Part shown: positions 9,569-18,656 of the stretch, piece by piece
How the letters are laid out: every line of letters begins with the position of its first letter
How positions within the stretch are numbered: the stretch's first letter is position 1
Origin: Plazaster borealis
Lineage: Eukaryota > Echinodermata > Asteroidea > Forcipulatida > Labidiasteridae
DNA: 64,000 nt
Direction of reading: 5' to 3'
Assembly: GCA_021014325.1 (NCBI GenBank)
Contig: CM037473.1
Coordinates: forward strand, 15,004,696-15,068,695
Translations under genes and position numbers: made by a program
The notes under the pieces: model-generated
Database searches by the model: none
What the model was told of the DNA's origin: nothing
The model's input: the letters and a program-made list of their open reading frames with translations, nothing else

Positions 9569-10960
9569 GGCAAGCTGACAAGCCTGTGAATCCTTGTGTT
9601 TTTATTATCATCATTGAACAGTTCCCAAGCCAAAGAGACAGTGGTCATGTTTGGAAAGCTTGTCCAATGTTTTATTGTACATTTGAGCATTTACAAAAAA
9701 GAAATTTGGTAGCACCAGCAGCCATTTTGCTGATGGATCCTTGACACTTTGCTCCAGTACTGATCCATACAGAGTCAGTTTTATACATTTGCTGCATACC
9801 AGGCTGGTATATTGCTGTCGAATCAGGAAGATCTTAAAGTTGCAACAAGAAACTCATGAAATTAGACAGGGCTCAAATTTTGGTTTAAAAAAGGTTTTAC
9901 TGGAACAGAATTAAGCAGGCCTGAGAAAAGCTAGTTATACATACACGTCTAATGTAAGGCTGCATTGGAATACAGAAGACCGCCAAACTTGACTGGTAAT
10001 GAGTTTGGCGGCTCAATGCTAAAATCACTGGCCTCGGGACTGCGGTCAAGTGTATAGTTTGAGCCCTGTTGGAATCTGGTGATGCCGATTCATTACCCTT
10101 CTTGCTGTGGTACAGCATAAGTTATGGTTTGCCAAAACGTTTTACAGTCACTGGCCAGCCAGACTAGGGAAACTTGTCCTTCCGCTAGTCTGCTAGAATT
10201 TCCACTGGTCCATGCCTAAAAGGTATCCTTTCAACTGTGTTACTTGTATTGGACTTGATTTCTGAAGGGTTTTTAAACAACCGTTGCTGCCATTGGTTTA
10301 TATGTGACTGTGGAAAGCAATGAACAAGCCAGCAGAACCACTTCGGACCAACTTTCACTGGTCCTCTGTTTTAACTGGTATTTTGTTATTGGATAAAAAC
10401 CCTGTTACTATTGGTGCACTCTCCTGCCCTACTGGCTCTTGCCACAAAATACCACAGGAGACTGTGGAGACTAAGTCTACAGTACCGGGCCATGGGGTTT
10501 CCGCGTACTACCAGATGGAAGGTATGTTACATTGTGGCACTCTGTGGTACCTGTGTATGGGAGGGTTGCTGGCGAACACTATGAATTATTAAACATCAAA
10601 TAACACAAGAGTCAAGTCGTCCTTTGCTTTAACAATAGACCCTTTTAATTTTGTACATCTTATCTTATACAAAAATATTGTTAACTTTTTTTCAAACTCA
10701 GTTTTGTTTCCCAGCAACTTTGAAGTTAAGACAACGAATGTTGTCATCATTTTCATAAAGTGAAATAAGTTTAGCAAGAAAACTTGATAAATACAACACA
10801 CTTGCAATTCTTATTATAGTTAACCATCATTAGATTTGGATCTCAAAATTGTCAAAATAATAATAACAGATTTTAAAATGAGCGGCAAAATGGTTTAACT
10901 TGTAAACATTAATAAATCAGAACTTTTAGTTTCATCGTCAGAATAAAGAAAGAGCAAAAA
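9569..10960 (+). other. Probable C1QBP 3' UTR and flank
   Basis: No coding sequence. AATAAA occurs at 10911-10916 and 10942-10947; either could end the C1QBP transcript, but nothing in the sequence decides. A repeat with ends CAGGGCTCAAATTT / AGTTTGAGCCCTG occupies 9867-10078. Confidence 0.4.
9867..10078. mobile_element. MITE with CAGGGCTC ends (family D)
   Basis: Terminal inverted repeat CAGGGCTCAAATTT / GTTTGAGCCCTG. A larger relative is at 22327-22688, where a 5-bp target duplication is visible. Confidence 0.5.
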
Positions 10961-11834
10961 TATGATTCAAACTTAATGTTATTGCAGAGTTTTTTTTATA
11001 TTTTATTATTTAATTACAGTGACTTCATAAAAGCTTAGTATAATTAAGGTGATTATCCGAAAAACAAATTTGCAACTTTTAAATTTGAAATCTTACATTT
11101 TAATAGTACAGTGGTGGTACTTTACGATACTTTATCTATTTCCATTTTTGTGAAAGCAAGATTGTTTGAAAGATTGTACTCTTCCAAGAACCATTCTTTT
11201 ACAACCATTTTAATATAATTAACCGGTCGTCTTTACAGAACTTACTTAACTCTATAGTCGGCATTCATGTATACTCAAGTTGCATTGAGTATTATACAAG
11301 CACAGCACTCAAATCTAAAGAAAATCTCCTCAAGACCACAGGTCTTTTTAAACTCAACGTTTACACTGGACAGGGAAATAGTTTTACAAGACTATTATTA
11401 AAGATATCTTCGCTGAGGTGGTTTGGACTTGGAATAAGTAAAGTACTAATCGGTTAATCTTTAAAAATATGTTGGGGGGAACACTAGACATTCGCACTTA
11501 AGACCCCGAAAAGAAATTGTGTAATTTTTTTCCGACAGCCGACTTGTTATAAAGATGGTAATGGTAGTAAAGCATCCTGCGAAATGATTTCGTCTGAAGT
11601 GCCCCCAATGATTAGAAATTAATAAAAGTATGTCGAATAATTTGAATCTCCAAAGATTGCCTGCTGGCGAATTTTTGAAGTGTCTGTGGTGTTCGTTTGA
11701 ATGCTGCCCTCAATATGGCCAGAAATGCGGTTGGTACCCACTGCCACCTCGCTAAATGTGGATGGATTCAACGTTCTTCATGAAAATACCTTGACAGTTT
11801 TTTGCTGTTTTCTCAATAAGTAGGTGTTGTATTC

Positions 11835-12371
11835 CAGTGTTCTCCAACTTTGAAAATTAAAGGTTGGTGCTTGGTGTGCTGAAAACTGCGAGGGGGTACG
11901 TACAATGCGAGCGCGAAGCGCGAAGCCCCTACGGCGTGGGGTCCAGGGCCCGCTCAAGGGCCCCGAGAAAAATTTTGATCCTAGATGCTCTGTGGTGCAT
12001 TCTAAGGTGAATCCTGGCCACTTTCCTCAGACTTTTTTTAGGAAATATTTCTACAGTTTTTAAGAACACAAAGTGAAATACTGGTTTTCTAAACTCTTAC
12101 TTGAAATAAAAACCAATTTAATTTAATTTATTGGTACCAATTTATCTTAGGCACCCACTAGAGGAAACGTATGTGTCCGGTAGCCCGACCGCATTTCTTT
12201 TTCTTACCTTGTAATTCCGTGTTACTAGTGTGCTCAAAAAACAAAAAAAACAAAAAATTTTTTTTTTTTTTTTTTTTTTTTTTAAAGCTTGGAGGCGATT
12301 ATAAAAGCGTGGCGCGCGCAGCAGAAAGCGTGGCGGTGCGCCACGTCTTTTCTATAGGTTGGAGAACACTG
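11835..12371. mobile_element. hAT-like MITE (CAGTGTTCTCCAAC ends)
   Basis: 537 bp with perfect 14-bp inverted ends CAGTGTTCTCCAAC. TATTC flanks both sides (11830-11834 and 12372-12376), a 5-bp duplication. CAGNG-type ends suggest a hAT-like origin. The interior has GC-rich GCGCGAAGCGCGAAGCCCC and GGGCCCGCTCAAGGGCCCC motifs and a long poly-T, and no transposase. Confidence 0.7.
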
Positions 12372-13045
12372 TATTCAACTGAAATGTTCACATACATGTG
12401 ACTTTTATTGTATCTTTCTTGAAAACTTTGCCTATAAATCATTACGTAGATAAAAACCAAACTATGACCCTACCTTTAGTGATGGTTACTGGCCCAATGC
12501 TTAAATTACTGGACTGGTCCATTGTCCAGCGGGTATTTTCAAACTCTGCTTTAATATCAACCTCATGGTCTTTTGTTATAAATTCAATATTATACACTTA
12601 AAAAATCTTGCACAATGAAAACCTTTAAAGTTATTATTGTATACGGTATAAAATATATCTGATCAAGTATTCATGAAATACTGTAAACTTTGTGTCTACT
12701 GGTTATTGCACAAAATAATGCGATTGGGGAGAATTTAAAAATGTGAGGTTGATGGACGGATGGGCTGGATAACTGATTGTTCCCTTGCCCCTAAACAGAT
12801 TATCTTGTGAGAGAAAATGCTCAAACAACACAGTAAGCCATAATATGCGAGTTGGATTTTGAATAATGTCTGGTACATTGACTCGATTGGTCACAAGTGA
12901 ACTCTCATGTTGGATTCCCCAGACTAAAGACAGTGTTGCTATGCCACATGAATTGGGTCTAGCTTTTGTGTTTGACCTGGTTCCTCCTTTCAGGATGTTT
13001 GGGTGTAAACCAGGCTTTCTGCTTCTTCTCACCCATACATAGTGA
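12372..13045. other. No recognisable gene
   Basis: The minus-strand frame at 12703-13032 is open but has no family features. I see no repeat boundary. Confidence 0.4.
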
Positions 13046-13135
13046 TTTATTCACTTTCATGTAGATGGAAAGCTATTACAAATTTTAGGTAGAAGGAATT
13101 CCTTTACAAGTTATTATAGGTACATAAATTTGATG

Positions 13136-13336
13136 TTAATTGTTTATAAAATACAAACATGTAGCCAGAGGCACCTTCCTCACCATAGCTTTAAACAGCT
13201 TATCTCTAGTATCAGCATTTTGTGTAGTGATGGCGTAAATGTCCTGAAGTGTGATAAGGTCCAACCTCGTTCCCAGGGGTGATCGATCTCTCCAAGCCAT
13301 TTTTTCCAACCTGCGCTGCTTGCTCATAACCCCTGG
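13136..13336 (-). CDS. Doubtful minus-strand terminal exon
   Basis: A minus-strand frame reads SKQRRLEKMAWRDRSPLGTR, then LDLITLQDIYAITTQNADTR and ends CLYFINN-stop at 13136-13138. AATAAA (complement of 13046-13051) follows 85 bases after the stop, so the arrangement looks like a last exon. The best acceptor-like AG sites (before GGGTTATGAG or before CGCAGG) lack a pyrimidine tract. The CGCAGG option would join in phase 0 to the PAW-gene exon ending at 18087. I do not recognise the protein. It could equally be a decayed mobile-element ORF. Confidence 0.22.
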   Translation of the reverse strand, partial: PGVMSKQRRLEKMAWRDRSPLGTRLDLITLQDIYAITTQNADTRDKLFKAMVRKVPLATCLYFINN

Positions 13337-13343
13337 TATTGGT

Positions 13344-13380
13344 TTATTAAAATGTGCCAGTATATGGCACATTTTAATAA
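13344..13380. repeat. Perfect 16-bp-arm hairpin
   Basis: TTATTAAAATGTGCCA, a 5-base loop GTATA, then the exact reverse complement. It lies just upstream (minus strand) of the doubtful exon at 13136-13336. Confidence 0.8.
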
Positions 13381-13593
13381 GACCTGTGGCCAATCCACTC
13401 TTTGCACGCGCTCAAGTATGGTAGCCCGCAAAGAGGCATCCAGTCATAGACCAACTGGTCCCCTCTCATTCTTCTTTGATCTTGTGACATGTCTAACTGC
13501 ACTTTAGTTTGACGGTGTAAAAACATGATTAATTTGAAATGGAATCCCCTCAAAATACTTGCCTTTTTGACATGCACATACTAAGTGTCCTAC

Positions 13594-15266
13594 AAACGCC
13601 ATACAAGCACTCAAAAGTTGTTAACAAGCATGCGCCCAAAGCAGTCACTTTTGGGAGCCAATCAGCGTTGTTTTTCAACACAACCCTACCAGGGGTTAGT
13701 GACGAGAGGTATCACGTTCGCCCACTATCTCTGGATAAGGTCCCCTTTGAACCAAGATTGTGGCATGGAAACTGATTTGTGGTAAACCACTAGCTTTAAT
13801 GCTGTAAAAAATGTGAACTTGACACCCCACCCCACGCCAAAATCGGGGACTTCTAGGAAATTGCGAACATCAGAATTGTATTGTTACCATAAATGGACAT
13901 ACTGTTGTAGCACAAGTGATCCGTAACATTTCTCGTTCCACCAGTGACGTCCCATGTATTACATCATGAGCAAGGCTAATTTTTTGAAAATCAAAAAACC
14001 GGTGTCAGAAATGTTCACTCGTAAATAACAGATTAAAATCCCTTTCATACAAGACAATTTCTAACAAGAGAACTTGACTAAAATTACATCGATGTTGAAA
14101 AATAGCAAATTCCAGTCGTGTGAAAGCTATCCTTGTTAAATAATAAACAAGGACCCTTGTTATTTTTAACAGAGATCCTGACCTCCAAAAATAGCCACCA
14201 TGTCAAGTTCAGCACGATATGTAGTGTGAAATGATTACTGTGACATAGCGAAGGACCCTCACTATGGTGATACCATTATTCTCATGCACAGAATGTGCCA
14301 CTAGAAGAAGAAAGGGTTCAGTGAGTGAACAATCATGAGCTTTACCCCCCCCCCCCTCCCCACGAAAAAACAAGGGACATTGGAAAATTTGTGTTTGAAG
14401 AAGTCGTGTGAAAGCTTGTTAAATAATCGCAATCAAACGAAATGACAGACAATCGGCACCCATTACCGAGGACATACTGGTGCTCGTGTGAAAGGGCCAA
14501 AAGAAAGTGTTCAGTATAATTTTTCTGGTGATATCTCAGGCAGCAATCTTAATCTTCTTTCAAAATGATTGTTTACAAAAAATATCTCCAATTCTATTAC
14601 TAATGCAGTAACTTTTCTTGAAGTTCGTCAGTAAAACATGCAGAAGGGCTCTTTAAAAAGCCTTTTTAAAAGTAAAACAAACAAATTGTCTTCATAAATT
14701 TTTGCAAAATTTCTGGTGCACCGGAAAGAACTCCGAGTTGCAAAATTGGGGAAAGTATGGGAGAAGGTGCATGGGTCATGCTTTACACACAAACAAGATC
14801 TTTGGAATCGTTGGCAAAATACACAAACGTTTCCTTACACAATGTATTAATAATGTTACCACAGTCCAATAAATGTCTGTTGAGTGCATTCAAGCATAGC
14901 TGTCGTGGTACCCTATTCAGAACTAGTGGCAGTGTATTATTTGAACAACTCTGTGGGGTGTAAGAATTTCAATGTCAACCTTTTTAATAATTTTCCTCAA
15001 ACATGGACCATTGTCAAAAGTTTTAAGAACCTTTCAGCTTGTTGCCATGACAGTGCCAATGTTGTCAACCAGAATACAAAGGGAATGGCCCAATTTGTCA
15101 ACCTGTTGTACTACATGTACTTGATGTCAACTCTTGTGATTTACCAATGCAATAACCAGGGGCAATGGAGGCAAATGCCTCTGTGGCCTCAGTGAAGTAT
15201 CAGGCCTGGATTCATATTGATAACAAAGTTAAGTGTCCAGAAATTATAAGTATTCTGAAATAAGTG
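13594..15266. other. Repeat-derived, no gene seen
   Basis: TCGTGTGAAAG recurs at about 14116, 14403 and 14485, with a local inverted repeat (TTGTTAAATAATAAACAAGG and CCTTGTTATTTTTAACAG) near 14133-14173. This suggests decayed DNA elements. No coding sequence recognised. Confidence 0.4.
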
Positions 15267-15680
15267 GTGTTCGGTGACACAGTATGGCTATGTGTCACCT
15301 CTATGGTGCCACTTTGTGTGGAATACTAACTTGTGTTTGAAACTACCACTCTCAAATGATGAAACTGAAGTGTTGACTCAATTGCCTCTTTGGAGTATCG
15401 GGTCCGTTGGAACTATCTCATTGGCAAATTCAGTCACTGGGCTGAGGTCACCATAGTTTGCTTTTAAGTATTTTCTGGAGTAAATTGTGTTTGATGACTT
15501 AGTATGGCTTTTAGTGTACAAAGGGATGTTGTGTCACTTTTTGTGGAAAACTTGTGTTTGAATCTACCACTCTGCATTGGCTCCATTGCCTTCATGAAGA
15601 CAGTATCGGGCTCGTCGGATTATCCCGTTGGCAAATTCATTCACTGGGCTGAGGTACCGGTAGTTTATGTCCTATTGTGT
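15267..15680 (+). repeat. ~210-bp tandem duplication
   Basis: Copy 1 (about 15267-15460) and copy 2 (about 15480-15672) share TGACACAGTATGGCT/TGACTTAGTATGGCT, CTTGTGTTTGAA-CTACCACTCT, GTATCGGG, and TTGGCAAATTCA-TCACTGGG with CTGAGGT. Divergence is noticeable, so the duplication is old. Confidence 0.65.
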
Positions 15681-15877
15681 CAATTCACGTTACAGAAGTT
15701 TAGTCTGTATTTATGAGTGAAAGACAGCAGAATTGGCCGACTTGGCCAACTATGAGATTGTGCACATGGATCCTTTGCAAAAGCGTCTCCTTGTATTATG
15801 TGTGTCCTCGGCAACCACCTGTGCAAAGAACAAACAATAAAGAGTGTTTAAACAAACAAATATTACCAATAGCAGAG

Positions 15878-16200
15878 CTGCCAATTCTCCCTGATTATTC
15901 AGAAAGTTCCCTGAAAATGAAGCAATCTTTCTCCTGAAGACGATCAGAGCATACTGATCGAAACGTTGAGTCGTTAACCACCGGTTCTTTTCAGACCCAA
16001 CACTACACTACTCAAAAGAGATAATCACATGGTGCTAACGCAAACCTCTCTTAGCAATCTTTCCTTGATGAACAAATTTGAAAACCTCCCTGATTATGGA
16101 AACTTATGTCCCTATTATGTTGAATGTATTTCTAATTATCTCCCTGATTGTTGTTCAAAATCTCCCTGAATACAAGATACAATGGCAGCTCTGCAGTAGT
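15878..16200. mobile_element. MITE with GCAGAGCTGCCA ends carrying an inner insertion
   Basis: GCAGAGCTGCCAATTCTCCC on the left is answered by ATGGCAGCTCTGC at the right end. The middle (about 15935-16060) holds CTGAAGACGATCAGAGCATA-CTGATCGAAACG and ACCACCGGTTCTTTTCAGAC. That block recurs degenerately at 26636-26730, so it is a separate repeat inserted in the first. Confidence 0.55.
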
Positions 16201-16286
16201 GACTTCTTGTACAGCGGTCTAATCCGCCACACAATGACGCTCATGGTGCTGGAACACTATTACCCCTGGACTATTTATTTCATTCC

Positions 16287-16661
16287 TTAAAGGCACTGAA
16301 CGTTTGAAAATTGTCAAAGACCAGTGTTGTCACTTGGTTTATCCCAACATATGCATAAAATAACAAGCCTGTGAAAATTTTGGCTAAATATTGGTCATCG
16401 AAGTTGCAAGAAAATGATGAAAGAAAAAACACCCTTGTTGTACAAATTTGTGTGCTTTCAGATAGGAATAAAAACTTCTTGCAAGAAGTTTTTATTATTT
16501 TAGTGAGAAATTACCTCTTTCTCAAAAAACTACGTTACTTCAGAGGGAGTCGTTTCCTACAATGTTTTATACTATCAACAGCTCTCCTTTGCTTGTTACC
16601 AAGTAAGTTTTTATGCTAATATTTGTTTTGAGTCATTACCAAACGTGTACGATAGGCCTAC
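16287..16661 (+). mobile_element. TTAA-flanked MITE, family A copy 2
   Basis: TTAAAGGCACTGAACGTTTG on the left, AAACGTGTACGATAGGCC and a degraded TTAA on the right. Central hairpin AAAACTTCTTGCAAGAAGTT intact. Confidence 0.75.
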
Positions 16662-16679
16662 TTTTAATTAAAGTTGCAT

Positions 16680-16980
16680 GGCCCGATTTTTTTGCAGCAA
16701 GAATTTGTTAAAGAATTTTTTTAATGATGCTGTTTCCAAATGAAAAACACAGAAACTTTTCCGTATACCATGGACAGGGCACAAAATACATGTACCGAAT
16801 TTTGCTGAAAAGAATTTTTGTTGTTTTTGGTGTTTTTTTTTTATCTTAGGCCGAATTTTGACAAATGATGCTGTTTCCAAACGAAAAACACCAAAACTTT
16901 TGCACTTGCCAAGGACAGTGCACAAATTACATGTAATATGGTTGATGGACGCGAGATAATGTCGGGATCCCGACAATAAT
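16680..16980. repeat. Tandem ~130-bp repeat ending in a palindrome
   Basis: GATGCTGTTTCCAAA-GAAAAACAC occurs twice (about 16727 and 16867), each followed by CTTTT-CC, GGACAG-GCACAAA and TACATGTA. The unit ends at a perfect palindrome TGTCGGGATCCCGACA (16960-16975). A diverged copy with TGTCAGGTCCCGACA lies at 30105-30450. Confidence 0.6.
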
Positions 16981-17139
16981 TTATTTCTTTTTTTTAATTA
17001 TCTACCCACATATCATTAGCGGATTTTTTCGTTCAATACCTTAAATAACGCTAATAACTTTCTTGAATCTATAAAAAATAGCTATTTAAAATTTAAATCT
17101 AAATTTACAGGTCAATACAGCCAAAAATTTGACCTAGCA

Positions 17140-17385
17140 TCTTTAGACCATCTCTGCTCCCTGCGGAGTATACATTCTGTGCTGCTAAGTATGCAGAGCA
17201 CCCAGCTAAATCAATTGCAAGAACCATCTCTGCCCTCGCGTACCAATTTACACCCTGGGTGAAGAGAAGCAATTGTATCTAAGTGTCTCGCTCAAGGACA
17301 CAAGTGTCATAACCGCGATTCGAACCCACACCCTGATGACTTTAGCCACCAGAACTTGAGTCCAGTGCACTAGAATGCACTAGAC
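17140..17385 (-). mobile_element. tRNA-derived SINE family S2, reverse orientation
   Basis: Contains GTGTCATAACCGCGATTCGA and ACCCACACCCTGATG (complement of the B-box region), then CCAGAACTTGAGTCCAGTGC. Matches the S2 copies at 40836-41148 and 61160-61445. Confidence 0.6.
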
Positions 17386-17814
17386 AAATATTATAACCAT
17401 AGGCAGTCTGATGCATTAGAAAACGTTGGTTTACAAAAGGTTTAATCAGGTGTCACGATCTTATGTATTCCAATCATGCGCAGCTCAATACCCCCAAAAA
17501 GCAAACGAAAGATACACCAAGTTTCATCATCTTTCAAATTGTAAGGCAAAAATCTTATGCAGTAATTCAAAAAGTAATCAGTGACAATGCAATATGCAGC
17601 CCGATGCTTCGAACGAAGGAGAAATACAAATATTGTTCAATCAGTTGGCACAATTCTTGCAGTTCAGTGCATTGAAAACAAAACAGAAGGAAAAGCTTGT
17701 TTTATTATGTGGCGCAACGCGGATGAATACAACATGCTCATTAGGTTTGCACAATCCATTGTATCAATCTTAACACTCTCCATAAATTGGACGTTTGTGT
17801 GACTTTTCTCAAGT

Positions 17815-18053
17815 TTTTTGTGATCAACTATGAAATAACAAACCTGTGAAAATTTGTAACAACCAAAATCAGCTGTTGCGGTTTTTTTTTAGGTTTTCAG
17901 ATACAGTTTCCTCGAAAATGACTTCATTTCAGAGAGAAATATTCCAAAGAAAAAATGGTTCTAGTATGAACTTCATAATCAGTAAGCTTTGAGACTAAAA
18001 TTAAACAATGATGTTTTTTCCCCTTACAAGTCCTGTATAATACCTTTAAGACC
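17815..18053. mobile_element. Decayed TTAAAGG-type MITE
   Basis: Shares TATGAACTTCATAATCAGTA, GTTTTCAGATACAGTTT and the terminal TAATACCTTTAA with the reversed copy at 20350-20640. It lies immediately 3' of the PAW-gene exon donor. Confidence 0.5.
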
Positions 18054-18086
18054 GCATTTTTACCATTTCAAATCCAGCATACTTAC

Positions 18087-18656
18087 CGGTGCCTTAATTT
18101 CCTTCCGTCTTCCGTCTGACCAAGCAAGCTTGGACCTCCCTCCCTCCCTCATCCGTAGCATCTCCAAGCTACCCTCCTCCAGCACTCTTAACTCGGGCTC
18201 GCTACCATCCTTCACACTATTGCTTGCGTAAACATCCGTGGGCAAATCCATTCCCGAGTTGTCATAACTAGCTCTGTCCCACGAAGGCGTTATTGCTTTA
18301 GACTGGATCCTGTTCTTCTTGTTTAGTTTGTGACTCCGATGGCTACCCGAGCCTAACTTTCGCCCATAGTGTTTTCTGTGTACCGGGGTACCGGGAAGAC
18401 TGATTTCATGTTTGTCCACAATGCTAAGAGGTGCATCACTGGTGTCCGCATTTTCATATAAACGTGCATTGTCGAGGTGTAGCATTGTTCCCTGTTGACT
18501 CGTACCATCCTGGGTGATATTTGGAGATTGCTGAGGGAAATAGCAAGTGCACTTTTCTATCGTTGCAGTGTGAATCTTGGGAGTGTCTTGTTCTAGTTTC
18601 ACCTGTGAGAATGGCACTGGATTACCTCCGCATGTGCATAGATTTTCATGCAGTGG
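18087..18656 (-). CDS. PAW gene exon 6 (C-terminal extension)
   Basis: 570 bases, 190 codons, phase 0 at both ends; acceptor CTTATTTTCCAG, donor GTAAGT. Begins PLHENLCTCGGNPVPFSQVK and ends EGGRSKLAWSDGRRKEIKAP. A CTC/CTCYF cysteine cluster, a basic HRKHYGRK patch and Ser-rich stretches suggest a mainly disordered tail. NGLY1 normally ends about where exon 5 stops. No homologous domain recognised. If the donor is skipped, the frame stops eight codons later. Confidence 0.7.
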
